Source: Caballeronia arvi
Lineage (GTDB): Bacteria > Pseudomonadota > Gammaproteobacteria > Burkholderiales > Burkholderiaceae
Direction: 5' to 3'
NCBI RefSeq assembly: GCF_001544695.2
Contig: NZ_FCOM02000044.1
Location: 1-64,000 of the forward strand
Length of the DNA stretch: 64,000 nucleotides
Shown here: one piece after another, positions 9,195 to 22,243 of the stretch
How positions within the stretch are numbered: position 1 is the first letter of the stretch
Layout of the letters: every line of letters starts with the position of its first letter
The notes under the pieces: generated by a model
Database searches by the model: none
Seen by the model: only the letters and a program-made list of their open reading frames with translations
Told to the model about the DNA's origin: nothing
Position numbers and translations under genes: made by a program

Positions 9195-9222
9195 AAAAAA
9201 GGCGGCGCTATCAAGCGCCGCC
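9195..9222 (-). terminator. Rho-independent terminator of the ABC operon
   Basis: A 9-bp perfect stem (GGCGGCGCT / AGCGCCGCC) with a 4-nt loop, 9201-9222, followed on the minus strand by six T residues (complement of AAAAAA at 9195-9200). It lies 34 bp beyond the stop of the binding-protein gene, the last gene of the operon. Confidence 0.88.
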
Positions 9223-9255
9223 CATTACCAAGAGCGCGGAGCGCTGTCAGAAACG

Positions 9256-10995
<1,740 letters not shown>

Positions 10996-11097
10996 GGTCT
11001 TCTCCTGTGTCTTCCGTGCCCCTTCGACTTTGTCGGCGCCCGCTGGGGGCATCAGCGGAACCGGCAGTTGCCAGGCTTCATTGCATGCGTTTGCTTT

Positions 11098-11379
11098 CTA
11101 GCCCTTCCACATGATCGCGAGCACGACCAGCACCGAGGCTGTGAAACCCGGCCAGGAACTCGAGCCCTCGGCGCTGATTGCGAGCCACGCGAGATTGACA
11201 TACGCGGCAGTCAACAGGCCGATGAACAGGCGATCACCGCGAGTCGTCGCGATAGGCAGAAAGCCCTTGCGTTCATGAGTGGGCGAGCGCAGTTCCCATA
11301 CCGTCATGCCGCCCAGCATGACGGCTATGCAGGCGAAGAAGATCGCCACCTCAGGAGTCCAGTACATCCAGGTGAACAT
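11098..11379 (-). CDS. DUF2160 small membrane protein (GlpU-like)
   Basis: A 93-residue protein beginning MFTWMYWTPEVAIFFACIAV with three hydrophobic helices (about residues 8-28, 50-68, 78-92). It corresponds to DUF2160, found almost only in glycerol ABC operons, where it is called GlpU. Its start codon overlaps the stop of the upstream permease (TGATG). Its exact role is not established; a subunit stabilising or completing the membrane part is likely. Confidence 0.88.
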   Translation of the reverse strand: MFTWMYWTPEVAIFFACIAVMLGGMTVWELRSPTHERKGFLPIATTRGDRLFIGLLTAAYVNLAWLAISAEGSSSWPGFTASVLVVLAIMWKG

Positions 11380-12180
11380 CACACCCTCCCCATCGCGAAG
11401 CCCTTCGCGATGTAGTTGCGCACGAAGTAGATCACCAGCGCGCCGGGAACGATAGTCAGCACGCCCGCCGCCGACAGCACGCCCCAGTCCATACCGGCCG
11501 CGGACACGGTCCGCGTCATCACGGCAGCGATAGGTTTCGCGTTGACCGAAGTCAGCGTGCGCGCGAGCAGCAGTTCGACCCAGCTGAACATGAAGCAGAA
11601 AAAAGCGGTGACGCCGACTCCCGACTTGATGAGCGGCAGGAAGATCTTCACGAAGAAAGCGGGAAACGTATAACCGTCTATGTACGCGGTTTCGTCTATT
11701 TCTCGCGAGACGCCCGACATAAAGCCTTCGAGAATCCACACGGCAAGGGGCACGTTGAACAGCATGTGCGCAAGTGCGACGGCAATGTACGTGTCGGTCA
11801 GACCGACACTCGAATAGAGCTGGAAAAACGGCAGCAAAAATACGGCGGGCGGCGTCATGCGGTTGGTGAGCAGCCAGAAGAACATGTGCTTGTCGCCGAG
11901 AAAGCGATATCGTGAGAACGCGTACGCGGCAGGCAGCGCGACCAGCACCGACATCACCGTGTTCATCAGCACGTAGATGATCGAATTGATGTAGCCCCAG
12001 TACCACGAAGGATCAGTGAAGATCACCTTGTAGTTCTCGAACGTCACGTGCTGCGGCAGCGTGGCGAACGTCGACATGGTTTCCTCGTTCGTGCGCAGGG
12101 AGATCGATAACATCCAGTAAAGCGGAATCAGCGCGAACAGCATATAGACGACGAGCATCAACGTCCGCATCCAGCGGCGC

Positions 12181-12191
<11 letters not shown>
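11379..12191 (-). CDS. ABC transporter permease, GlpQ-like
   Basis: A 270-residue inner-membrane permease of the CUT1/MalG type with six predicted helices, the first at about residues 9-30 (LMLVVYMLFALIPLYWMLSIS, in part). The conserved cytoplasmic EAA loop reads EIDETAYIDGYTFPAFFVKIFLPLI. The ATG at 12191 follows a strong AGGAGA and overlaps the preceding permease by 11 bp. It pairs with the permease at 12181 as heterodimeric channel of the glycerol-type importer. Confidence 0.9.
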
Positions 12192-14178
<1,987 letters not shown>

Positions 14179-14198
<20 letters not shown>

Positions 14199-15276
14199 GA
14201 GCCGCCTCCGGGCTGGACACCAGTTGGGCCTCTGCGCCGAACACAAACAGTTCTCGAGGGTCGATGAAAACGTCGAGCTGCGTGCCGAGCTCGATCTGAT
14301 GCACGCCCTGCAACTGCGCAACCAGGTTGACCGCGCCGGTCAGCGTGCGTAAGTGCAGGTACGTTTCGGAGCCACTCAGTTCAGCGAGTTCGAGCCGGCA
14401 CGGAACGGCGATTGCATGAGAGGCCTTCGCCTGAAGACGCAGATGCCCCGGCCGGATGCCGATGCGGCATGCGCCGTTCACGGCAGGACCGTGCTGGACC
14501 GGAACCTCCACGCCGATCGGCAGACGCGCGCGGCCGTTGCCGCAGTCGCTCGTCAGCATGTTCATCGGAGGGTCGTTGAAAACGGCCGCGGCCGCGACGT
14601 TGACCGGCGCGTTATAGACATCGAGAGTGGGACCGAACTGCAGAACCTGGCCTTTATCGACGATCGCCGTATAGCCGCCCAGCAGTAACGCTTCGAGAGG
14701 CTCGGTAGTCGCGTAGACGACGGTGGTGTTGCCGTCAGCGAAAAGCGTAGCCAGTTCCATGCGCAATTCCTCGCGCAGTTTGTAATCGAGATTGACGAGC
14801 GGCTCGTCGAGCAGCACCAGCGACGTACGCTTCACGAGTGCACGCGCGAGGGCGCACCGCTGCTGTTGGCCGCCTGACAGTTCGCCTGGCCGCCGCTCCA
14901 GCAAATGATCGATATGCAGTTTGGCTGCGACTTCCCGCACACGCCGGCGGATTTCAGCAGGGTCGGTCTTTTGCAGGCGCAAGGGCGAGGCGATGTTTTC
15001 GAAAACCGTCATCGCCGGGTAGTTGATGAACTGCTGATAGACCATCGCGAGATTACGCTGGCGCACGCTGACGCCTGTCACGTTCTGGCCGTCGACGAGC
15101 ACTCGGCCGTCGTTCGGCCTGTCCAGACCCGCCATCACGCGCATCAGCGTGGTTTTACCGGCCTGCGTGGGTCCGAGAAGCACATTGATGGCGCCTGGGA
15201 CGAGGCGCAAATCCACGCCGTACAAATACGGTTGCCCGCCAGAAACGACACTGACTCGCTCCAGTTCCAGGACCAA
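14179..15276 (-). CDS. ABC transporter ATPase, GlpS-like
   Basis: First gene of the operon: a 365-residue ATPase. Walker A reads GPTQAGKT (residues 35-42) instead of the usual GPSGSGKS, the Q-loop is VYQQFINYPAMTVFENIA, and the signature is a normal LSGGQQQR. These features recur in GlpS proteins of the glycerol importer. The C-terminal third is the regulatory/TOBE domain. Together with the GlpT-like ATPase it would form an asymmetric dimer. No glycerol kinase or glycerol-3-phosphate dehydrogenase gene is present in the window. Confidence 0.9.
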
Positions 15277-15866
15277 ATCGCTCTCCTTTGCGGCGTGCGC
15301 GACGCCAGTCGCAGAGGCGGCGCTTTAAGGTGGCGTCAATTGGGTTTCACATGGATTACGTGCTGCAGTCAAAATGTCCCTTTTGTTGGTTTGCGTTTAA
15401 ATCGGGGTAAACCTTACGACAGGGTGAAACGGAGAACATGGTCGGCGGGGCGGGGAAGATCGACATGAGATAGATTGGTGCAGCGGTTGGCGCAAGACCG
15501 TTTTTGCGCGTCATCGTACGGGTGGCGCGCTATTCATCTCGATCCTGACGAGCGAGTTGCTGAGGCCAATCGCTCGCACGCAGGGATCGGCAGTGACGTA
15601 AAGCTCCACGTCGTTGGTCGCATCATTGAGGTTGTGCGTGTGCAACATGAAGCACACAGCGGGTAGTTGGGCGCGTCATTTACACGATTATTCTCGGAAG
15701 TTGTGGACAAGTGACGGATCAACGCGCGCCGGATGTCTCCGCTTGAACGGAACAGGCACCCCCGCGTAGCCTTACGAAAGTATCAAATTCTCTCGGGCCA
15801 CTAGCGGACTTTCAAACTTTTCCCGTGTTTGTCGAAAGTCCGCCCGTTCGGCTGATTCCGCCTCGG
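15277..15866. other. Leader region of the ABC operon plus decayed sequence
   Basis: No convincing gene. The part next to 15276 must contain the ABC operon promoter on the minus strand; an AT-richer tract lies at 15350-15420. On the minus strand, between about 15647 and 15513, a short frame reads HTHNLNDATNDVELYVTADP and further protein-like residues, then a stop; a TGA blocks it upstream. It looks like a leftover of a coding region that I cannot identify. Confidence 0.4.
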
Positions 15867-17400
15867 TTATCCAGCGAAGAGATCCGAACCCCGGTACGAC
15901 AAGATTGCGTCGAGGGCTGCCACGCCTTGTCCCTGCGGACGAACGGCCAATGGATTGATCTCCGGCTCGTCGATGTGCGCAGCGTGATGCCCGACGAATT
16001 CGCTCAGCTTCACCAGTGTGTCGACGAGCGCGTCGATGTCGCAAGCCGGTTGCCCTCGATGACCTTTGAGCAACTCATAGCATCGCGTTTCGGCGATCAT
16101 CTGCCGCGCGGAGGCAGAGCTGAGGGGCAACATGCGGCGACTCACGTCCTTGAATAGCTCGATGCTGACGCCTCCGAGGCCGAACGTGCAAACGCGGCCG
16201 CGGCGTCTGCTTCAGAGGTGACGTTCAGGCGTACTCCGCCGATATCGGTCTTGTGCAAAATCTTCGCGCTGGAGATTTTCATGACGGCTTTGCCGTTGCC
16301 GACGCGTGTGAACGCCTGCGCGGCCTCGCTGGCGCTCCTCACCACTTCGCCGCGCGGCACGGTAATTCCGGCTTCTTCGAGGAGCGCTTTCGTTTTTGCC
16401 TCCGACAGATTCACTGTCTGCTGCGCGGCCCCCGCCGCACACGACGGACTCCAGTTCGGGTCGAAACCCGCGCGCCAGCGGCCATGCTCCATGAAACGCC
16501 TGATCGCCAGAAGGGTGCTGCTGATCGCGCGCATGGGCATCAGTCCGCCATCGATCATCTTGCGATGGCCCTCACCGGTGCGATCGCTCATCCATATCGG
16601 CACGATCGGCGTGTCGACTTCGGCCTGAACGCGGACCATGCTTTCGCCCAGCATCGTTGTAGTCTTGCCGTACTCGACAGTGAATCGGCACCAGCACGAT
16701 GTCCGTGTTCGTATCGCTCGCGGCGGCCTTCAATTGTCGTATAGGATAGCGAACTATCGACGAGCACTTCCGCCGTGACGTCGACCGGATTATCGATCGC
16801 GGCGTAGTCGGGAAGGGCGGCGCGCAATTGCGAAAGCGTGTCACCCGTGAAGGTGGCGAGCTCGAGGCTGGCAGTGCCCACCATGTCGGAAGCGAGCGCG
16901 GCGGTTCGGCCCGAAAAACTGTACACGGCGAGCCGCTCGCGGCCGGTCGGCGTGGCGCGCGACAGCAGGGATGCAACGTCGATCAGCTCGTCGATATCGT
17001 CCGCTTCGACGATCCCCAGTTCGCGAAACACCGCGCTGTTGATCTCGGCCGAGCCTGCGATCGCGGCGGTATGCGATTGGGCGGCCTTCGCGCCATACTC
17101 CGATTTGCCGACCTTGAGCGCGACGATCGGCTTGCCGCGCTTCGCCGCGTGAAGTGCCGCCGCGACGAAGCGCGGGCCGTTGCGCACGCCTTCGAGCGTC
17201 GTCACGATCACCTTGATGTCCGGCGCGTCCGCCATGTAGTAGATGAGGTCGCCGACTTCGAGGTCGGCCTCGGTGACGGGTCGCGTCGACGACATGATCA
17301 TCAGCGGTGGCGAAAACGGATGCCCGGCCTTTGCTCCATGCAGCGACCGGAAACCCGGATCAGAGCGCTGAACTCTACGCAAAGACGTTTTGCGAATTGA
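15867..17400 (-). pseudogene. Frameshifted NDP-forming acyl-CoA synthetase
   Basis: Three successive minus-strand frames, in the right order, spell the middle and C-terminal parts of an ADP-forming (acetyl-CoA synthetase type) ligase. From about 17290: EADLEVGDLIYYMADAPDIK, GPRFVAAALHAAKRGKPIVA and AAQSHTAAIAGSAEI, the succinyl-CoA-ligase-like domain. From about 16650: ETQ-type linker then LSEAKTKALLEEAGI and KISSAKILHKTDIGGV, the start of the ATP-grasp domain. From 16145 to 15867: the ATP-grasp end with EINPLAVRPQG. The N-terminal CoA-binding domain is missing and at least two frameshifts (near 16740 and 16145) separate the blocks. The intact enzyme is about 700 residues; this copy should be inactive. 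Confidence 0.75.
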
Positions 17401-17859
17401 CATAGACAGTACCTTCCTCGCGGCGTGAGACCGCTGACTTTTGCGACCGTCCACTCCAGAGAATCCGCATTTACCCTCTCCAGTCACGCCATAATTTTGA
17501 TGTACGCTAGCCGCATATTTAGAACATGCTTCGCGTGAGGTTCGGCGGCAGCGGTGATGGTCGTCGCCTCGCGGACGCGATGAACCTGAGAGCAGATGAA
17601 GAAAAGCTCCTCCCTGAGACCGGGGCGCGGACGCGTTTGCGCGCTCGGAAATGTCGACAGCGAGATCGACCATCTCGAGCGAGTTCTCGCGGGGGAAGGG
17701 GCCGATTCCTTGTTCGGGCGCACATACTGGCGCAGCCGCGTCATCGAAGTGCAAGAGACACCGGGGCTGGTTCCCCGACAGCGTGAACGACTGGAGCGAT
17801 TGTTATCGCGCTTTGCCGATAACCCGGATAGCATCGGCTGAGCAAGCGCGATGTCACTT
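17401..17859. other. Region without an intact gene
   Basis: Between the decayed acyl-CoA synthetase and the beta-propeller gene. Several frames are open on both strands. The plus-strand frame at 17596-17841 is the most protein-like and is listed separately. Nothing else is recognised. Confidence 0.4.
17596..17841 (+). CDS. Possible small hypothetical protein
   Basis: An 81-residue frame whose second half (YWRSRVIEVQETPGLVPRQR, then a basic/acidic helix ending RFADNPDSIG) looks like a real soluble protein. The first 20 residues are less convincing; just upstream a second frame (MNLRADEEKLLPETG, from about 17580) looks like a better N-terminus, so the gene may carry a frameshift near 17620. 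No family recognised, and there is no good ribosome site before 17596. Confidence 0.3.
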   Translation: MKKSSSLRPGRGRVCALGNVDSEIDHLERVLAGEGADSLFGRTYWRSRVIEVQETPGLVPRQRERLERLLSRFADNPDSIG

Positions 17860-19329
17860 CTATCGCGTTGCCAGGCCGCCCGATGTCTTCGTGTTTGCGT
17901 CGCACGCGGTGCCGTGAAAACTGGTTGCCGGCGGGTTGAGCGGCGGAAAGACGAACATGAAGTTCGTCGCGTCGCTGCTGGTCGCTGCCATCGCATACAC
18001 GTAGCCTGTCGAACTGATGACCGGCGCCGAACGTCCGCCGCCATGCCACTTCAGCGCCGCGACGGGCTGCAATGTCGCGATATCGAGCGTGGTCAAAGCG
18101 CCCGCGGTCGCGACGTACACGAGGTTGCACGATGCGGCAGCCGCGACGATCGACTCGCCTGGCAGATCGACATGGTTGCTCAGCACGTTGCCCGCGGAGA
18201 AACCTGCGAGCCCGCCTTTATGCTCGACGGCGATCAACCGGCCGTCGGGCAGACGAGTCGGCACGGCCGCGACGACGCCGAGATTGCCCGTGGAATCGGC
18301 CACAGGCGTGAAGTTCGGCCCGGCAAACGTGAGCCGGTTCGATTTTTCGCCGTTCGCGGCCACGACCGTATGACCATCGGGCAGGACGAGCGGGCCCGAC
18401 GAGGCGACGCGATTCGCGTCATGCACGCGAAACCGTTCGGTGAATCCCTGCGCGGGATCGAACGTATAACCGACCAGATCCTGCCTCGCATCCGAAACCA
18501 TCACGGTCGGCGTCTCGCCTTTGTCGCTCTGCCAGATGGCGACGTTGGATAGCGGCCACGTCGTATCGTCGGGCAGGCATACGGCGAAGTTCGTGCACGT
18601 CGGCGGCTCCGACGGAACGTCGAATCCCCAGGGAGGTAACAGGTCGAGCAGGTCGTGCCAGCTCGCGCCGCCCGACACGGTGCCGGGCGTGGGCTCCATG
18701 ACGAGCGTATCGCCCAGCACGGCGCCGCTGGTGGCGAACGCGATCAGGCGTAGCGAGGTATAGACCGATGTGGAATAGACCGCCGGGACGATGATCGCCT
18801 CGACGCCGTTGCTGCTCCATATGTTAGGCGGCGCGTTGGCATCGCCGCGACTGCTGTATTTGGTCTCGCCCCAGCGCTGCGGGAAGGGCGCCTGATACAG
18901 CCATCCGCCGCTTGCCGAGAACTTGTGCAGCGTGGATTCGTAGCGATAGAGACTCGTCTCACCCACAACGAGCATGCGCGTTTCCGCGACCACATAGACG
19001 GAGCCGTCCGCACCGACCACGGGCGAGGACGTCACCCATTGTCCGGCAGGCAACTGGCGGCTCCAGGCCGGCGAGCCATCGGCGTGAAACGCGAGCACCT
19101 GTCCGTTTAGATTGCCGATATAGACCGTCCCGTCGGGGCCGACGACCGGCCCCGCGCCTGAAGCGAGCGGGCCGATCGTCGCGGCACGTACGGTCTTCGT
19201 CGCCGGGGCTGTGACGACCTTGGCGAAACCGGTGTTCGCCGCGTCGGCGTGCGGATATCGCCACTCGGCATGGCCGAGATTCGCAGTCGCCGCGAGCGCG
19301 GCGGCGCACAGTACGGGTTTGATGTTCAT
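17860..19329 (-). CDS. Exported PQQ-like beta-propeller repeat protein
   Basis: A 489-residue protein with a Sec signal peptide (MNIKPVLCAAALAATANLGHA). The mature part has repeated blade-like segments with the PQQ/WD style pattern, e.g. GPVVGPDGTVYIGNLNGQVL and SSPVVGADGSVYVVAETRM, each a Gly-Asp-Gly turn followed by a V-Y-V strand; similar segments recur to the C-terminus (APVISSTGYVYAMA). It lacks the catalytic residues and size of quinoprotein dehydrogenases, so a periplasmic binding or scaffold role is likelier than an enzyme. The start at 19329 follows an AGGGAG. Not in an operon. Confidence 0.75.
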   Translation of the reverse strand: MNIKPVLCAAALAATANLGHAEWRYPHADAANTGFAKVVTAPATKTVRAATIGPLASGAGPVVGPDGTVYIGNLNGQVLAFHADGSPAWSRQLPAGQWVTSSPVVGADGSVYVVAETRMLVVGETSLYRYESTLHKFSASGGWLYQAPFPQRWGETKYSSRGDANAPPNIWSSNGVEAIIVPAVYSTSVYTSLRLIAFATSGAVLGDTLVMEPTPGTVSGGASWHDLLDLLPPWGFDVPSEPPTCTNFAVCLPDDTTWPLSNVAIWQSDKGETPTVMVSDARQDLVGYTFDPAQGFTERFRVHDANRVASSGPLVLPDGHTVVAANGEKSNRLTFAGPNFTPVADSTGNLGVVAAVPTRLPDGRLIAVEHKGGLAGFSAGNVLSNHVDLPGESIVAAAASCNLVYVATAGALTTLDIATLQPVAALKWHGGGRSAPVISSTGYVYAMAATSSDATNFMFVFPPLNPPATSFHGTACDANTKTSGGLATR

Positions 19330-19701
19330 CGCGACTCCCTGGATGACTCGCCGTTTCGGAGGAGAGCGATGATTTGCGTTTGAGCACTCAGCAAGAAGGC
19401 ATCGGCCATCTCCGTGACGGATCAAATGCACGGATCGCGCCAATGATGGATCGTATCTGCGGGGTCGCGCCTAACCGACTGAATTTGCGATGTTTCTGCG
19501 CAGAAGGCTTCACTATGAGATGACGAAGGGTCGGCCAAAAGAGAATGGAATGGTGGCTTCAGTCCAACACATCACGCGATGATGTCTGGATATGCCCGCA
19601 AATGCCGACGTGCCGCACCTGAATCGGATTTCTCTAGTGGGCGGGGACGACCGCACGCTCCTAAAGTTGGACTCTCGTATATCTAAAAAGGAAGAGACAC
19701 A
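19330..19701. other. Intergenic region with two divergent promoters
   Basis: No gene supported. It separates the leftward beta-propeller gene from the rightward orphan gene at 19702, so it should hold a promoter for each. The sequence is AT-richer towards 19660-19700 (TCGTATATCTAAAAAGGAAGAG), which includes the purine-rich ribosome site for the gene at 19702. No repeats seen. Confidence 0.4.
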
Positions 19702-20052
19702 ATGGAGTCCAAAATAAGCGTTGCAATCAACGAGAAAGGTCATGCGGTGGTCACGCATTCGATGCCTCTGAGCGACTATTGCCTGCAGACAGCAAGAACA
19801 CTACGCGCGATGGTGCAGTTCGTCGGCAGTCCAAAAGCAAGCGAAGAAAGCGCTGCACTCGTGAAGCCGATGATGGAACTGCTCCGCACTCATGTCGATG
19901 AGCTCGAACCGCTTTTCAAAGCGCTCGATCAGCGCGCTTACGAAAAGGGCTTCGAGGACGGGCGCGAAGTCGGATTTCCAAAGGGAAAGAGTCAGTTCGA
20001 GTTCGCCAAAGGACCGTCCGTCGACAACGTCGCGCTCAAACCCTCGCAATGA
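19702..20052 (+). CDS. Hypothetical protein, 116 residues
   Basis: I do not recognise this protein. It is soluble, with two amphipathic helical stretches (about residues 22-70, e.g. DYCLQTARTLRAMVQFVG and EESAALVKPMMELLRTHVDE) and a charged Gly/Lys-rich tail (KGFEDGREVGFPKGKSQFEF). A good ribosome site (AAGGAAGAG) precedes the ATG. Its 3' end overlaps by 17 bp with the converging receiver gene at 20036. Confidence 0.7.
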   Translation: MESKISVAINEKGHAVVTHSMPLSDYCLQTARTLRAMVQFVGSPKASEESAALVKPMMELLRTHVDELEPLFKALDQRAYEKGFEDGREVGFPKGKSQFEFAKGPSVDNVALKPSQ

Positions 20053-20548
20053 ATCTGGTCACGCTCAGCCGCACATCGCGATAATCGGGTGACACGTCGA
20101 AGGAGTCGGCGCGCGCGTCCTCATCGCAATAGCTTGCGACCCGCGGCGAGGCGACACCCTGCGCGCCGCACAATACCCGCTCACACACGCGTTCGAACAC
20201 GCGCGCTTCGTCGCGCGTGCTCACGAGTCCGGCTGCGCCGGCGCGCTGGATATGAGCGAGCGTGCGCGAGTCGGTTGCTTCAGTGAAGGCGATGACCGGC
20301 GTGTCCGGAAATGCTTGACGCAGCGCGCGCAGAGGCGCGAAATCGTCAGCACAGGAGCCTTCGATGCCGCCGCTCAACACGATCAGGTCGTAGCGGGCGG
20401 ACTTCAGTCGCGCGACTAGTTGATGGGTGTTCCGGACGCACGCTGTCACGCGGATCCGCTCGTGTGATTCGAACCAGCTTTGCAGCCCATAGAGAACCAC
20501 GGGGCGATCGTCCGCAATGACGATCTCGATCTTGCTTTCGCGCATCAT
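20036..20548 (-). CDS. Stand-alone degenerate receiver-domain protein
   Basis: A 170-residue protein whose first 125 residues have a response-regulator receiver fold: the acidic pair DD at 13-14 (IVIADDRPVVLYGLQ), the strand YDLIVLSGG, the switch Thr in VIAFTEA and GAAGLVSTRDE. The position of the phosphorylated Asp is Ser59 (LSGG instead of LD..), and the conserved Lys of the KP motif is replaced. No LuxR-type DNA-binding domain follows; residues 126-170 are unique. It therefore cannot be phosphorylated in the usual way and lacks an output domain, suggesting a protein-binding decoy or a phosphorylation-independent switch. No kinase gene is adjacent. Confidence 0.75.
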   Translation of the reverse strand: MMRESKIEIVIADDRPVVLYGLQSWFESHERIRVTACVRNTHQLVARLKSARYDLIVLSGGIEGSCADDFAPLRALRQAFPDTPVIAFTEATDSRTLAHIQRAGAAGLVSTRDEARVFERVCERVLCGAQGVASPRVASYCDEDARADSFDVSPDYRDVRLSVTRFIARV

Positions 20549-20772
20549 TTTTTGTCAGCCTCGAGGGGCATGAACGGAATTGACCGTGCTTATCCTTGCC
20601 CCGGATCGTCCACGTTAGCAAATTGAATGCTTTACGCTGCGCCGCACAACAAAATTTATCTTTTCCTTGTCGATCCGCGCCTCTGCCATTCGTCATTCCG
20701 GTGAAGGCGCTGCGAATCGAAGCACAAAGCGTCGCGTCATCCCGAAACCGCTCGACCACCGGAGGCTGTCAG

Positions 20773-21432
20773 ATGAGCTTGCAACTGTATGCGCACCCGT
20801 TTTCCTCTTATTGCCAGAAGGTTCTCGTCGCGCTGTACGAGAACGGCACGCCGTTCGAGTGGCGCGCGCTCACGCCCGAGACGCCGCAATCGATGCACGA
20901 ACTCACCGAAATCTGGCCAATGAAGCGCTTCCCCGTGCTCGTCGACGACGGAAAGCCGGTGATCGAGTCCACCGTGATCATCGAATATCTGGGCCTTTAT
21001 CATCCGGGCCCGGTGCGGCTTGTTCCCGACGATCCGCGCGTCGCGCTCGAAGCGCGCTGGATGGATCGCTTCTTCGATAACTATCTGTCGACGCCGCAGC
21101 AGAAGATCATATTTGACGCCATGCGCGACCCGAAAGAGCGCGATGCACGCGGCGTCGCCGATGCCCGCGCGATGCTCGACACGTCGTATGCGTTTCTCGA
21201 TCGCAAGATGGCGACGCGCGAATGGGCCGCGGGCGACGCCTTCAGTCTCGCCGACTGCGGCGCCGCGCCGTTTCTCTTCTATGCGGACTGGACGCATCGG
21301 ATCGGCGACGCGTATCCGAATGTCGTCGCGTATCGCAAGCGTCTGCTCGCGCGGCCTTCGTTCGCGCGGGCGGTCGACGAGGCGCGGCCGTATCGCAAGT
21401 TGTTTCCTCTCGGCGCGCCGGAGCGCGACTGA
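20773..21432 (+). CDS. Glutathione S-transferase family protein
   Basis: A 219-residue two-domain GST. The thioredoxin-like N-terminal domain has LYAHPFSSYCQKVLVALYE with Ser at the catalytic position and the glutathione-binding ES pair in PVIESTVIIEYL (about residue 65-67); the all-helical C-terminal domain contains FSLADCGAAPFLFY. GSTs conjugate glutathione to electrophiles or act as dehalogenases/isomerases. A GGAGG sits 12 bp before the ATG at 20773. The DUF899 gene follows after 27 bp on the same strand, likely in one transcript. Confidence 0.92.
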   Translation: MSLQLYAHPFSSYCQKVLVALYENGTPFEWRALTPETPQSMHELTEIWPMKRFPVLVDDGKPVIESTVIIEYLGLYHPGPVRLVPDDPRVALEARWMDRFFDNYLSTPQQKIIFDAMRDPKERDARGVADARAMLDTSYAFLDRKMATREWAAGDAFSLADCGAAPFLFYADWTHRIGDAYPNVVAYRKRLLARPSFARAVDEARPYRKLFPLGAPERD

Positions 21433-21459
21433 ATCGCTTACAGCCAAAGGAGATCGACC

Positions 21460-22161
21460 ATGAGCTACGTTCCCGCGAACGAACTCGCGCGACGCGCCAC
21501 GATGCGGTTCCCCAATGAGAGCGCCGAGTACCGGCGCGCGCGGACCGAATTGCTGGCGGAGGAAATCGAGTTGCGGCGGCATATCGAACGCGTGGCGCAG
21601 ATGCGTCGCGCGCTGCCGCCCGGTGGCGAAGTGACGGGCGACTATCGGTTCGAAGGCGAGCGCGGACCGGTCGATTTCGCCGGGCTCTTCGGCGACAAGG
21701 ACACGCTCGTCACTTACAGCTACATGTTCGGACCGCAACGCGAGCGCCCGTGTCCGATGTGCACATCGCTGCTATCGGCATGGGAAGGCGAGGCGCGCGA
21801 CATCGGGCAGCGCGTGGCGCTCGCGGTGATCGCGCGTTCGCCGCTGGAGAGGCTCGTCGCGTTCAAGAAGGAACGCGGCTGGCGTGACCTGCGGCTGTTT
21901 TCGGATGTGAACGGCAGCTTCAGCCGCGACTACCACGCGATCTCGAAGGAAGGCGGCGATGAACCCGCGCTCAACGTGTTCACGCGGCGCGATGGCATGA
22001 TCCGTCATTTCTGGAGCGGCGAGATGGATTTCGCGACTGCCGATCCTGGCGAAGATCCGCGCGGCGCGCCGGATCTGATGCCGCTCTGGACGGTGCTCGA
22101 CATGACGCCAGAAGGAAGAGGCACGGACTGGTATCCGAAGCTGGACTACGGTTTGCGCTAG
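21460..22161 (+). CDS. DUF899 thioredoxin-like protein
   Basis: A 233-residue member of the DUF899 family: N-terminal helical part with TELLAEEIELRRHIERVA and ALPPGGEV, then a thioredoxin-like fold with PCPMCTSLL (a CxxC at about residue 104-107), FVLxR-like AVIARSPLERL and the C-terminal LDMTPEGRGTDWYP. The biochemical role is not established; the fold suggests redox chemistry. It follows the GST gene by 27 bp, consistent with a small detoxification unit. Confidence 0.9.
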   Translation: MSYVPANELARRATMRFPNESAEYRRARTELLAEEIELRRHIERVAQMRRALPPGGEVTGDYRFEGERGPVDFAGLFGDKDTLVTYSYMFGPQRERPCPMCTSLLSAWEGEARDIGQRVALAVIARSPLERLVAFKKERGWRDLRLFSDVNGSFSRDYHAISKEGGDEPALNVFTRRDGMIRHFWSGEMDFATADPGEDPRGAPDLMPLWTVLDMTPEGRGTDWYPKLDYGLR

Positions 22162-22243
22162 TCAATCGGAGCGTGACGCGGACGGATACAATGCGGCGGC
22201 GCGCAATCATCGCGCTTCTGGCCGAAGCTATCCGATCCAAGTC

